A stretch of DNA of 64,000 nucleotides, taken from positions 389,104-453,103 of the forward strand of contig JBBHKE010000409.1 in NCBI GenBank assembly GCA_037447655.1, read 5' to 3'. A program made the position numbers and the translations under genes. Positions within the stretch are counted from its first letter, which is position 1; the number at the start of each line of letters is the position of its first letter. Of the stretch, positions 44,501-57,060 are shown in pieces. The stretch is from Zygnema cylindricum (taxonomy: Eukaryota; Streptophyta; Zygnematophyceae; Zygnematales; Zygnemataceae). Below the pieces are notes generated by a model. That model did not search any database. It saw nothing but the letters and a program-made list of their open reading frames with translations, and was not told the origin of the DNA.

Positions 44501-47500
44501 ATGTCTGACTTAGATCGGCAAATAGAGCAGCTGAAGAGATGTGAGCCATTGAAAGAGGCTGAAGTGAAGGCATTATGTCAAAAAGCTATGGAGATTCTGG
44601 TCGAAGAGAGTAATGTTCAGCGAGTTGATTCTCCTGTGACTGTGAGCTTAAACTTTCTTATTTACATTATGTCATGAACTGCGTTTTATTTTTGTGCTAC
44701 TAACTTCTGCAGATACCATCTTGGCGTTGATTAAATTATATTGTTTTATTTCTTTGTTATAATCGCACAGATAAGGTGTCAAGTTTTGCAGTTCATGGAA
44801 GTTGTGCGTTTTTTCTTGGTTGCAGCTTTGTGGTGATATCCATGGACAATTTTATGATTTGAAGGAGCTTTTCAAAGTAGGGGGGGACTGTCCTCAAACG
44901 AATTACCTTTTCATGGGAGATTTTGTGGATCGCGGTTTCTATTCTGTTGAAACATTCCTCCTGCTGCTAGCTTTGAAGGTAGATATGTTCCTGGTTGGCT
45001 GTGTGAGCATGAGTTATTGACAGGATAAGACAATTGATGTATTCTCAAGTGTGATGTTCTACGAGAAAGAAGTTATCTGCCTGCACATAATCTACACCAT
45101 TTCCAAAGGAAGCAGAGAGGATAGGTGACTTATTCTGTTTTATTGTCACAGCCTCTGACAATTTGAAGAGAGATCCGCTGTTTTTTGACTTTTTGCTGAT
45201 TACTTTAAAACGTATGAAATTGGTTTAAAATGGTGCTTTCTTTTAAAAAGGTTGTGATGGGGATAACTTGGTCCAGGTTCGCTACCCGGACAGAATAACT
45301 TTAATTCGTGGCAACCACGAGAGTAGACAAATTACTCAAGTGAGAAACCTGACCTGTTTTTAGGATGTAATTTTTTTCATTTTTGTAAATCAGCACACAA
45401 TAAATCGAATTATCATTATGCTACCTGTTTTTTTTTGGATTTTTTGTGTATCCGACTGTTCCGATCAGTTGTTTCTTATCCAATAGGGGCCCTAACATCT
45501 TTGTAGCTGAGGCGATTTGCAGTTCTTTTGCAGGTTTACGGGTTCTATGATGAATGCTTGAGAAAGTATGGATCCGTCAATGTTTGGCGATATTGCACCG
45601 ATATTTTTGACTACCTGAGGTCAGCATACTTGCAAAGCTGGATGTTCTAATCTCAGGAAATAACGCTGCACTGAAGTTTCACTGAAATCTGTTTTTTAAA
45701 GTAGATAAATATTTCTCATGGTACAACTACACCGTATATCGCTGTTACCATTTATGTTTTGTTTGGCCTTTAGGCTCCTTTTTCTCTATGCACACTCGTT
45801 GGATTTAGAAATTGTACGGTCTCAATGGAAAGGTAATGTCCCTACTTTTCTGATTGGCGGTCTTCAAGTGAAAATTAGGCGTGTGTGCCTTGGAAAAAGT
45901 TGATTTAGGTGGGCAAAAAAACCTTAACGTTAATACGATACACGGTGAACTGTTTTGCGCATATAGTACATAGTAGAGGCTTTATTTGTGAGATTTCACC
46001 TGCCACTTATGAAATTTTACCCCTTCGCCCTGGTAGTATTATTGCCTGATTTTTGCAATCCATTTTTTTGGTAAATATGTAATTGTGGAGGGTATGCTCT
46101 AATCTGATCAATGTTTTGGAGGCCTGATAACTTACTGGAACGAAGGGTAACAAGTGTTACTATAGAGAGAGTCATTGTCGTGGAGGGATCTTAATGCTCT
46201 TGCTATTTATTGGTTATGTCTGGCAATTATTGTTTGAGGAAGTCAAATTATGTTATGCTACTTCGTGTTTCATGATCTTAGCCTGATTATCGAGTTTAGA
46301 GTTAGTTTACAAGGTTTAAACTTAGTGCCCACGTGATAGGATTGGCGAGTGTGGTACACTGCTCATAGCTTTTAGTGTTAATCACACTAATTCGATCGCA
46401 TCACAAAATAGTGTCTATAACACTTTTTAAGGGAATGGATTACAAGCCTCCTCGTCTCCCTACACTTTTAGTATTGTGCTTTCTAATTCGGCATTTTCTT
46501 TAATGATGCCTTGACATCTAAAGCGGTGGGCATTCCAATGCCTGTTGACTTGATTAGATTACAGTAGGCTGAACTGTTAACTGGATATGGTAGAAAGCTT
46601 GGACTAGAATTAAATTTGGAAAGTGATACAGGCAAGCATTTCATTGCCCTTTTGGCATTGAAAATCATTTTGGGCCATGTTGCTGGAATGAAGAATGGAA
46701 ATACAACGCTAAGCAAAGTGGGAGTTTGAGAGTTACTGCATTATCATAACTCTTATTTAATTTTGTTCAGTTTTGCTCCTGGATATATATCCAACTTTAC
46801 TTCGTTAAATTCACACTGAGTCAGTCTTTGTGTCTTGCATAGATAAAAGAATTTAGTCTTTTAATGATTGAGATGATTGTTGTGGGATAATGGTTGTAGT
46901 CAACTTATATCTTGGATATGGTTAAAAAAAATTGTGTTTTGACACTTCGCTTTTTATCTTCAGTTTGCATTTTTTACCTTCGGGCGGCTGATCAGGAGAT
47001 GGAATGGCTAGTGAAAGTTACATGTTTTGTTGGACTGGATCATTGGGCTTTATTCAGGTTGAAGGGCTTAGTGCAGTATAGGTTTACAAGTTTCTCTCAC
47101 CTGTAGAGAACATTCTTATGGTCGGTGGATGTGGCTGTTTTGCTTGCAGCTTGTCTGCCCTTATTGATGATCGTGTATTTTGCGTGCATGGAGGATTGTC
47201 TCCGTCAATCACATCTCTTGATCAGGTAAGCCTTTTACCTTTGTTTCTTGTTAGGGTTCATATTGCTGGCATTCTTTCAATTGATAAGGGGTATTTTTTT
47301 GTTACCAATTACTGATTGTCATACCGACGCATTGTTCATTTTTGTCGATTTATTGCAAGGAATGATATCATCATGAATGATGAAATGCACTCATCGTTGA
47401 TTTTCTTAATATAGCACTGTATTTTTATAACAATTTTTATATATGTGGCTTTAGGGCGTTGAGCTATTTCCCATGGACGGTTATTATTATCGCGAATTAT

Positions 47501-49433
47501 AGCCTTGTAACTGATACAATGTGACATTCAATTCTTGTTCACTATGTGTCATTTGGTGCCGTCATACAAGTCAGACTCTGTGTTGGTGACTCAAAGGATG
47601 TTTTTCTTGTGCCCAGTTAAAGAGTTGATGTCAGCGCCTGTTCACACAAATGCAGCATTTGATATATTTATAACGTGGAGGTAGACCCCGATGATGCTCA
47701 TCATCGATCAGCTTCCTCCACAAATTCCGTTTCACTGAATTGTTTTGTTGTTGTTATCCAACTTCTGTCCCTTCATCCATCCCTCCTCTTGGATGACGGT
47801 ATTGTCAATGGTGGTGGGCATTTCTTCCATCTGATAACTTTGGCATGCTGGTCGGCAGATCCGTACTATTGACCGGAAACAGGAGGTACCTCATGATGGA
47901 GCAATGTGTGATTTACTTTGGTCGGATCCTGAGGAGATTGACGGTTGGGGCCTGAGTCCCCGTGGTGCTGGGTATTTGTTTGGTGGAGATGTGGTCACCT
48001 CGTTCAACCATGCTAACAAAATTGACCTTATTTGCCGAGCACATCAGCTTGTGATGGAAGGTTATAAGTGGATGTTTAATGAGCAGTTGGTAACCGTTTG
48101 GTCTGCACCTAATTATTGCTACAGGTATGACACAATACCCATTGCTGTTAAAGTTAGTGATTTATTAACGTTAACACTCTATTATAATTAACAATGCTAA
48201 ATTATGTTTTGCTACTAAGTGGCTCAGTATGACCACTTATCAAAAGAGTGTTATGAACATTACTTTATGATTTTGGGTGAAAAAAGCTGTTACTTGAATC
48301 AGAGTGACAAACTCTAATAGCGATGGGCGGTATGCTTTGTATGTGGGGTGAATTTTAAGATGAAGGCATGAAATGCTGCAAAATTGATGATGTGTTTAGG
48401 TTGTTGTGTTTTCACGCTTGGGAACATTCCAGGTTTTAGCAAGCAGGTGAATTTCAGCTTATTTTACATCATGAGAATCGCTTTCCTCTCCCTCTCCTTT
48501 TTTTATCTCACTCTCTCAACCTTTTTGAAACCTTTTAAAGAGGGAAAGAAAGCCTGTCTTTCTCTCTCTAGGATCATTTTGAGGGAGCGAGAGTGAGCAG
48601 CCTGCCTCTTTCTCAAAAAGATCTTAGATAGAGCGACACTGGCTGCGCCCGCCCTCCCTCCTTTCCTTCCACTGGCTGCTCACCATCTCTCTCTCCACAA
48701 GCTTCTCACTCTGTTATGTTTTGTATGTGTATCTTTCTTTTCCCTTCGCCTCCCTATGTCACTCAGTTCTGTCGGTGTTTCATATGTTGCTGACACTTTT
48801 AGAGGTTGTGGCTGTTTGTAGGTGTGGAAATGTTGCTGCTATTTTGGAACTGGATGAGAACCTTAACAAAAAATTTACCGTATTCGAAGCTGCACCACAG
48901 GTATGGAATAAAGCATAGTTTTCAGACAGCTTATTGTATTTTAATTTTATGGAGTTTACATTTGTTTCTTTTCATGTATTGTCCATGAGACCCACTTAAG
49001 ACATTTCTACATACATAGCTAAATCGCCAGTCTTCCTTTCCGGTCTTGCTTTGAAGTTAGATCAAAGCAAATAATGAATATGCTGGTGCTGTTGACTGAT
49101 TTTTTTGTGAAAAACTTGGAGTTTTTCCAGTGGGTGATGAGTTTACACGTTTTGATGCTCACCTGTTGACCTGTTGAACTAGATTCAAGTTTTGTCGTTG
49201 CCAAGTATCAAACTACTGCCCTCCGAAAGTTTTATTACATCGCGCATGTCGTATGTGAACGGTATTGGAATGTTCTTTCTCTTTTGGTTGTCGATGGTTA
49301 TTTACATAGAGTCATCGTGGCCTCTGTGTGATTTATGTACGTGTTTTTTTGCCACTTATTGTCAACTCTTGATATGGTGCAGGAAGCCCGAGGAGTCCCA
49401 TCAAAGAAACCTGCTCCTGACTATTTTTTGTGA
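44501..49433 (+). CDS. PPX: PP4 catalytic subunit (PPX), Ser/Thr protein phosphatase (8 exons)
   Basis: Exons: 44501-44641, 44826-44978, 45277-45339, 45534-45619, 47150-47225, 47859-48124, 48822-48900, 49383-49433. All phases agree, giving 304 aa, within one residue of plant PPX. Starts [19 protein letters not shown]. Metal and catalytic motifs: GDIHG (~50-54), GDFVDRG (~78-84) and GNHE (~110-113); then the CVHGGLSP block and the [11 protein letters not shown] block. The C-terminus DYFL is the conserved tail methylated on Leu in PP2A-like phosphatases. PP4 dephosphorylates Ser/Thr sites in DNA-damage, microtubule and chromatin pathways with regulatory R2/R3 subunits, in nucleus and cytoplasm. 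Introns 4 and 6 hold MITEs. It is head-to-head with UAP56. Confidence 0.96.
45730..45947. mobile_element. MITE in PP4 intron 4
   Basis: Left end CACCGTATATCGCTGTTACC, right end complement CACCGTGTATCGTATTAACG, about 218 bp; TA precedes the left end. Family interior partly replaced. Confidence 0.75.
46353..46460. mobile_element. MITE remnant in PP4 intron 4
   Basis: TACACTGCTCATAGCTTTTAGTGTTAATCACACTAATTCG-type left half followed by AAAATAGTGTCTATAACACT. The right terminus is missing. Confidence 0.45.
48138..48330. mobile_element. MITE in PP4 intron 6
   Basis: Begins CCCATTGCTGTTAAAGTTAG right after TA (48136-48137) and ends CTCTAATAGCGATGGGCGG before TA (48331-48332), with family interior AACAATGCTAAATTATG. 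It starts 13 bp after the exon 6 border, very close to the 5' splice site. Confidence 0.8.
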
Positions 49434-49674
49434 CTCTTGCTTATATATAGCTGTATATATAGCTATATATATACAACTTGTATATATAACTGGTGGTTTG
49501 TCTCACTGGCACACGGGCCCCACAAGTCCCCGAAGCAGAGCTGTTATGGGAAATACTCTTGGCAGGCATATTGAAAAGTTTGAGCTATAGCCTGTAACCA
49601 CTCCTTTACTGAGGATTCTACAGAGAGTTAATTAGTCATTCACTAAGGATTCTACATAGTCCTATACTTCCGAT

Positions 49675-49782
49675 GGTTGAACAGTTGACGGTTGACAGTT
49701 AACAGTTGACAGTTGACAGTTAACAGTTGACGGTTGACAGTTAACAGTTGGCTGTTAACGGTTGACACTTAACAGATGACTA
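49675..49782. repeat. GTTGACAGTTAACA tandem array
   Basis: About ten units of the 7-mer pair GTTGACG/GTTGACA and GTTAACA. The GTTAAC units are palindromic. Confidence 0.9.
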
Positions 49783-50451
49783 TTGATTAGACATAGTCTG
49801 CACTAAGTCCTTCACTAATGTTTCTATGGAGAGTTCCAAACTGCCGATGCTAGAATATTTGTCGATTAGACATTCAGTTTCTATTCGGTTTCTATTTGCC
49901 TTAGTCTTACGGGTTATACTACTGGCAGGTGTAACGAAAGGTTTGAACCATAGCCTGCAATCAGTTCTTCACTAAAGACTCCACGGAGGGTTTGAGACTG
50001 CTCATAGTGGAATAGTGACGACTACACAGTCAGTTTCTATTTGCCTTAGTTTTGTGTTATAAATGCTTTGGGCTCCACTGCTAGGCACAGTGAAGTAGGA
50101 CTTGAGAGTAAATTCGTAGGTCATCAACGTCAAGATATAGTCAGACCTTGTGTAACCTTTATTCTATGATTTCCATCTACCTGTTTTCTTTAAGCGTCCA
50201 TTTTTTCGACCAATTGTAGTGGTGTTCAAATTTACTTTTATTTGCCTTCAGTCCATGAATTCATAAAGTCGGTCTCTGCCACCGAGGTCCTCTCACTAAC
50301 GTGTCTTGTTCTGTTCAGTTAGAAATTGCCTTGTCGGGAAATCGGGGGTATTTTATTTTCATTCTCAACCCATGCTCTTTTACTTTTAAATGTAGCTCCT
50401 TCCACACTAAACAACAACACCTTCTTCTTATATTGTTGACCTATGCATCTA

Positions 50452-50663
50452 CACCGTGTATCGCTATTAATGTTAATGTTTTTTTTCTGCCACTTGAAAC
50501 ATCTTTTCTTTTTGTACACTTGTGGGATTACTGATCCTCGGTTGCGTTTTCACTGCAAGATTCTCACCTTTCGCTGTATCTGTCGGAAAACTGGACTAAA
50601 GTGCATGGAGAACAGATGTTTTAAGTGGAGGAAAAGCATTAACATTAACATCGATCCATGGTG
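50452..50663. mobile_element. TA-flanked MITE
   Basis: 212 bp, ends CACCGTGTATCGCTATTAAT and (complement) CACCATGGATCGATGTTAAT, both followed inward by GTTAATG; TA at 50450-50451 and 50664-50665. Same family. Confidence 0.9.
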
Positions 50664-50744
50664 TAGCTTCATGCACACATTTTGCCATCAAGATCGCTTT
50701 GGCTCTTTAGTGACATCACATTGTTCCCCCAAGTCCTCACACTA

Positions 50745-51710
50745 TGGCTAGCAAAATCGGCGCCTCCTCCCTCTTCTCCTACCAGTAACGGTGGCGCCTT
50801 CCCACCCTCGATCCCTTCTCCCCCCATCCTAGGGGCATCAATAGATCCGTCGTCCCCTTGCGCAAGTCATCCATAATGTTTTCTTGCTTTTCGGTTGATT
50901 TCACTTAGAATCTAAGATAATTAAGGGTGGGGAGGGGGGAGGAAATAAGGATGAAAAAAAAACACGTCAGCGGTCCCTTTTGCCCCTTCCCTTTTTCCCC
51001 ACGAACCCCACTCTCTTTCCTTCACACCATCTTTTCCACCCTCTATTATCTATACTTTCCATTCTTTCCACCCAATTGTTTTCCATATGCTTCCCTTTGA
51101 TTGATGGACCATGTTAAGCAACACATCTCTACCCCTTTTCCCTCTCCCACCTCCTCCACTCAAACCTTACAAACAAAACTCTACGCGTTTACACCATCTT
51201 GGGTGTCATAATCATTCCAGACACAGTGTCGGTTACGCTCGTCAAACAAAGGGTTGCTGCCGTTTAGTAGCCATTGGTAATCCTTCCTCGATTATTGTTT
51301 CCATGTTGTCTTCAATTGCACTTCCCACCGATCCTACGGGCGAGGATTGGGTTTAAGAGTGGGCTTTAGTTCGTGGTCGTGATCTCTTGAGGTCTTTTGA
51401 ATTGGAATTCCTTCGTCCTAGACAATATACCCCCATTCTGGTAGTTGTGGGGACTTTGGTACAAGACGCTCTTCACCTCCCTTTATCCCAATTTTTTTCC
51501 GATCCGATGGACGTTGCTCGTTGGCACTTCCTTCTCATGTTTTCTCTTTGGATCCTTGTCCTACCATCTTGTGGGGCTTTGTGAGTTTATGGTTCATCGT
51601 AGGTGTTTTCCTCGAGGCGATTGGAAGGCCCTCCATGCTGAGCATGAGAATCATGTTTCTTCTGCTTGGGCTCTAAACTGCTCTAAATTTTTATTTTTTT
51701 TCATTTATTA
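50745..51710 (+). pseudogene. Possible degraded retroelement ORF
   Basis: Several broken frames of 60-90 codons in the same orientation, for example one containing YARQTKGCCRLVAIG near 51231-51275 and another FELEFLRPRQYTPILVVVG near 51397-51453. GC content and Pro/Ser/Leu bias resemble the reverse-transcriptase remnant at 35-37 kb. No RT catalytic block is present, so this is only a suspicion. Confidence 0.25.
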
Positions 51711-52374
51711 ATTTTATATTCCAAACGACACTTTTCCCAAAACATTGGATGAAGGATTGAATTGAAGTAGTGAATCATAGTAATACTAGGAAGTCAAGAG
51801 CTCTAGAGTTGCCCCTCCAATATTCCGGAGTGAATCCTTGTACAATGATGGCAACATTTTGTACCTCAAAATGTAGAATGTGAAATTATTGCCATGATTC
51901 TCGTGCCGCAACCACAATTCTATCCTTAGCATCCATCTATTCACTCATTTGTCTGGCATGAGGCATGGAATCTAGTTATCTCGGACCTATCAATATAATA
52001 CCAATATAAATATCGTTGGAGAGAATATTCAAGTTGTCGATGTTATCGGATCTATATGTGTCTGCTGGAGCTAATAAGGGAGTCCTAACCAAAAACAGAC
52101 AAGGGAAAAACGGACAGAAAAGTCGACAACGCACAGAAAAGATACATTTGTGATTTGATCCACCTTCCGACTCACTTGATCTCAGCCGTTAATCTTGATT
52201 TCAGTTTGCCTCTACTCTGCCGCCGATTCAACGTAAAGCCGATGACGTCTGCACTCACTTTTCCCCAAAACCATGCTTCTCTTCCCGGGCCATTTGCTAA
52301 ATGCTGTTCACCACAATTATTTAGTATAAAAGAATTGTAATCCGAAACAAGTTCTACGCCTTTCTAATTCAAAG

Positions 52375-55210
52375 ATGCAGCAATGCTTCCGGAGGCAGAA
52401 GTTTGAAAATACTTTGTCTCTTCTTGAAGCATTTATTGAAATGATGTGCATCACATTCGGCCAGTATTGAAAAGAAAGAATCAACAAAAAAAAAATAGCC
52501 AGCAATTCAATATCTACATCTTGCAGAAAAAAGATACAAATGCTGATTCCTGAGGCAAAAAAGTTAATTAGTGCGCCGCAGAGCCTACACCAGACAATGA
52601 CTCAGCATCAGCCTGACGAACCACAGGGATACCTTTTATTGGCTCAAGCAGGTTTGGATATTTAGCATTTAGAATGATGAAGTTTCTTATGCAGGACAGC
52701 TGATTGCTGGAAGTAAGTTAAAAGAAAAACCGCAAAGGTGTTTATGTTTTTTCTCTGTTTATCGAAGGTGTGCTTGAAAATCAGCTCGAACAGCTTACAG
52801 CCGATGTGGAGATATTGCGGAACAGAAATAAAAGTCTTCAGAAAGAGATCGAATCGAAAAGGTGCACCTTCTTGTCACTATTGTAGTCTGACTTGAAAAA
52901 AAATAAACGCAGGCTTAGAAGGTTATCATTGCAGCAGCAGCTGGCAGGAATAACTTTTGATTCATTAAAAAATTGTTAATATCAGTTTGATTCCATGTAA
53001 AAAAATTCACGATAACAATAAATTCATGACAAATTCATTGATTTATGCTTTTAATAACAAAGCAGAAGGTTTTCCAAATTTTCTCATCTCATGTTCAGAA
53101 ATGAAGTATGGTGATGCTGGACTTTCTTTGAAACAGGGTTATCATGATTGGAAAAAAAAAACTGACATGGCAACCTACGATACGTCTCAGTAATATCATC
53201 TCACAATTTTCTTTTGCAGAGAGGAGTTTAAGGATGACTGTTTGCAATACGACAGAGTGGAAGACTTGGAACACATGTACGAACTTAGAACGTCAAAATC
53301 TGCTCTGGAGAATGAAGAGCAAGATGTACTGAAAAAGCTTGGTCAAGCAAGGCGTCTCCTCCATGAAACTTTGGAAAAAAAACGCACGAAGTTGGAAGGC
53401 CTAAAAGTACGGAATAAAGGTAAATCCATAAAAATAAAAAACCACAGTTAAACATTCAGTCTGTGATTTCTCGTGTACTGAAAACACTTTCAGGAACTCG
53501 TTTGCAGCCCTTCATGCCGCAGTGGAAAAGGCAACTGCAGACTCCGAAATCAAACAAGGAGAGTTGACACATCTCCAGGAAACTCTTAATGAGTTAGAGA
53601 AGTCGGAGGAGCTTGCGATGTAAGTGCAATTCGCTACTAGCAGACTGGGGAAATTCTAGCTGGAGAACATATTTGAAAGGTAAAACTTACTTAGTTTCCT
53701 GGCGATACCTGATTTTTTTGGAATATGTTGCCAGGTTACAAAACAATGTGGAATTACTGGATGAAGAAAAGATGCAGTTGGAAGATTGCATTATGGGGAT
53801 GAGGCTGCAGTACTCCAAAATAGAAGGTGAGCCATAAACCCTCACTCCAATGGCTTCAATAAAATTGAGACATTAAAACATAGCTCAATGCCTTGCCACA
53901 AGAATAATTTGTATTGTGACTGGCCGGATTTTCAGGAGAAACCAGGTTACTAACAGCACAATGTTCAACAGCGTGGAACCACCTTCAGCAATGTAACCAG
54001 GGATGGTCAAAGTGAGCCTCTTTAACCCCCCAGGGCCACGTTTGTGTGCGCTGTAACTGGCCGAACTTGACTGACTTAATGGTCGCAGAAGAACTGAAAT
54101 AGGATAACAGTGGTTTATCGCGTCATCTCCTCGGTTGGCACTGTATTAAGACATTTGGAGTCCTCTAAGCATAGCCCGAAATGACAGACTTCCAATTTGT
54201 TTAATCGTCGATAGACTGACTGGTAATTACTGACCTGTGTGATGTTTATCACTGTGTTCTTATTAGGTCTTGTCTGACGTTGAAACGCATTAATGGAACA
54301 ACATAAAAGCACGAGTAAATAGTAACACATTTTGTAACCCAACACATATTGTAACCTTTAACCATTACAAAGGATTTTATTGCGGAGAACAACTGGTGAA
54401 AACAGATGCTTGTAGGTCTAGGAATCATTAACAGGATGTAAGGGCTGCAGCTCTTCCACTTCGCGAGATGGACATAGACCTCACACCGAACGAGAAGCGC
54501 AAGACTACTTTGGTGCTCGGCAAAATGGAGAGTCTGGTGGAAGACCCCGAGGAAGAGACTGGCCTCCGGTACTCTACTCCATTGTGCTGCACTCACCAAT
54601 TGATGAAGGAGGCCATTGGTTGAGATGTTGTTGGGCTTCGCGATTTTACATTGCTCAGGAAATGAAGTGGTTCTCGTTTCTGACAGGCTTTTATTGTTGT
54701 TTGTGTTAGTTGCCCTTTTCCGTGTCCTTCAGTGCCCTTCAATAGTTTTTCTGACAGGCTGGGAAGTGGTAATACAGCTTGCTGCTGCAAAAGATCGCAG
54801 TAGAAACTTCAACTACAGACCAAGACAAAGCTTTTCCCAGGTGGGCCAATAACTCAAATGAGGGAGATCCATTGCCAGATTGTTTCAAACAGACTGTTTC
54901 CAAATAAAATATTTATAATATAATATTTTATAAAATTTACATTGTAAATACTGATGATCAACCTCGGAAACAGGTATCATCCTCATGGACATCAAAGCCT
55001 TCATTCAATCCCAATATCAACAACACTCAGTTCAAGCCAGTGTGTATAAACGGTCAAATTAATCCTCAACACGAGGACAGGAGGACAGATCCTTGTCACG
55101 GGGACATGAGGACAAACCCTCAGCATGATGACCAAATGATACAAGCTGATGTTGGCGATGACATCTTTGCAGATGATAGCCATTTGCTTTTCAGCATCTA
55201 TGGAAGGTGA
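52375..55210 (+). CDS. Coiled-coil protein gene, unidentified (partial model)
   Basis: Exons that join in frame: 52375-52463 (tentative first), 52527-52651, 52768-52861, 53220-53419, ~53460-53619, 53735-53826, 53936-53992. They encode a long coiled coil: LENQLEQLTADVEILRNRN, EEFKDDCLQYDRVEDLEHMY, KSALENEEQDVLKKLGQARR, AALHAAVEKATADSEIKQGE and LQNNVELLDEEKMQLEDCI. Further downstream, open blocks at ~54435-54568 (LREMDIDLTPNEKRKTTLVL) and 54974-55210 (polar, ends LLFSIYGR then stop) look coding, but I could not join them in phase. The frame between 53419 and the AALHAAV block works only if a 40-bp intron (53420-53459) is removed; the stronger acceptor at 53493 breaks the frame. The protein resembles kinetochore or cytoskeletal coiled coils in general character only; I do not name it. 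Confidence 0.6.
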
Positions 55211-56237
55211 TGGCATAGGACAGGAGTAATAATTTGTTGATTTACATACAAGGTGGAGATGCTATGTATTGCTTTTTTCTTGAAAATCATTTCAGATTGT
55301 AGAAGACAGAGTCAGTACAGGTCTGTTTCACTTTGTCCATGTTCTTTCCTTTTCGAGATCTGCAAATTCATGTTTTCCACAGGGGGTTAACGTTTGTATC
55401 ATTGTGGCAATGATCGGCAACTATTCACAAACAGCCAAAGGTGGTTGCAATAATGAATTTTCGTTTGAATTTTTATCTTGTAATAGAACGCGAATATGAA
55501 ATGCACATTGTCGTTGACAGTACGTATTGTTCCTTAGAAACAGTGGAAGGATAGTCTGCTTAATATTCAAATCGTTTTTTACTGATTGCTAATCACCATC
55601 CTCTCGAATATGAAGAAAATTTTCAGGGACTTTTTCCTACACAACTCAAGTTTGTATTATCATCTGTTATTATTGTCATCTGTCATTAGCCACTAAACAC
55701 ACTTTCTTAAATGGCAAAGAATGTCGCTATAAACCACGAAACTTCAATTGCAATAGCATGCTTTGTTGTTCACGCAGTATGTACACGTCAGTGACATCAC
55801 TTTCTGCCGCTTTTCCTTTCAGAACTTGCGAGTCTGAAGCTACGAACACAGCCGCATCGACACACTAAAAGTTAAAATGGTGCATGCCACTCTATTCAAG
55901 CATTGCTTAAGGATAGAAATGTTTGTAAAGAGGCAAATGTTCCCACCACTCAAGTCCTTGTTTGGCACAGAATCTGAAAAGACACACTATTATATAACGC
56001 AACCTTGTTTTAGAACATATATTTACGAAGGTTTTTTTTAATCACTTCAGAAATCAACATTTCGACCACTAAAAGAAAAAATTCTGTCCAAAAGTTTTTA
56101 TTTCATGGGAAAGTGCATTGTACAACGGAACCAAAAAAGAAAAAAAAAGATGAACGAACGTCATTGGAAATCTTCCTAAAAAAGATCGATCGCACATATA
56201 TCCACACAATATTTACTGAAGAAAGTGGCCATTTAAT
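55211..56237. other. Intergenic; start of the duplicated RNF170-type segment
   Basis: No gene. From about 55,770 rightwards the sequence repeats at 62,445 onward (for example GTCAGTGACATCACTTTCTG and GTCAGTAACATCACTTTCTG), marking the duplicated segment that holds the RNF170-like 3' exons. Confidence 0.7.
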
Positions 56238-57047
56238 ACACTGTCGGCCGGTCGTCTAGTCCCGGCCGAGAAGTGTGGAGCGGTACACAGTGGAGATATA
56301 GTACGCCACAAAAAGTACGATGAAAGATCACCCAGCACGCTGAGGAGCCCCATTGCAACTGCAAAAATTTCAAATCACAAATTATAAACACTGATAAAAA
56401 TAAACACCGATAAAGAAACATAAACACCGGCATAAACATCGATAACTGGAGTTAGAGCAACATTCCTAGCTTAAAAACGTTAAAACACCATCCAAATGTG
56501 GTACTTCCACTAAAAAAGCACACAAAAGGATGCACACTTTGTAGTAATGTTGCCAAAGAAGCAAAAAAAATAGAATGCAAATTCCTTCTGCAATATAAAA
56601 GCATTCGAAAGGAAGCATGCATAGGAGTAAACTTGCCAGAGAAGCAAAAACATGTAACAATTTTTTTTGCGATGTGATGATACTTCTGTACCATGGATCA
56701 AACAGGTGCACTAATCAGTCACAAAAACAGAATCCATTAGACAGTGAACCGTTATTGGAAACCATTATTAGAGTGAAGTTTCTATTATAGCGTTATTAGT
56801 TATAATTCTGTTCCAAATGGCATGGATGTTCTCGAACCGTTTAAAGAGTTAAGAGTTAAGGAATAAACAATGAGAGTTATAAACACAATTTTGTGGTCAG
56901 AGCACGATAGAAGCCGGCCCCAGCAGTTCTGTCCACACTAATAACGATCCACGGTGTGGTATGTAACCGAGGAAAAGGACCGCCATGAGACTTACATTCC
57001 GGAATAAGGTTGAAAGGTGACATTACCTAGAGGACCGCCAAAAGAAT
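56238..57047 (-). pseudogene. Broken copy of RNF170-like DUF1232 3' exons
   Basis: Minus-strand exon at 56996-57047 reads ILLAVL, a TAG stop, then VMSPFNLIPE; the intact copy has Tyr at the stop position. The following exon (~56238-56358) loses one base after GLLSVLGDL relative to the intact GLLGLLDDLL and lacks 14 bp near its end. Two independent lesions make this a pseudogene. No upstream RING exons are recognisable to the right. Confidence 0.8.
56744..56957. mobile_element. Degenerate MITE inside copy A
   Basis: Right part CCACACTAATAACGATCCACGGTG and left part GTGAACCGTTATTGGAAACC bracket the interior AACACAATTTTGTGGTCAG. TA-flanked family, decayed. Copy B keeps only the right-end fragment near 63,520-63,550. 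Confidence 0.55.
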
Positions 57048-57060
57048 CTGCCATAATAAG

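Larger units (their letters stand above)
49434..52374. other. Intergenic, repeats only
   Basis: 3' flank of PP4 with an AT-rich TATATAGC segment (49441-49490), a TTGACAGTTAACAG tandem array, a MITE and a doubtful retroelement fragment. No confident gene. Confidence 0.55.
55770..57060 (-). repeat. Segmental duplication copy A (pairs with 62445-63640)
   Basis: Direct repeat of about 1.2-1.3 kb with the same order of blocks as 62445-63640. It is more diverged than the HMGB6 duplication and contains an extra MITE-like insertion (~56744-56957). Confidence 0.85.
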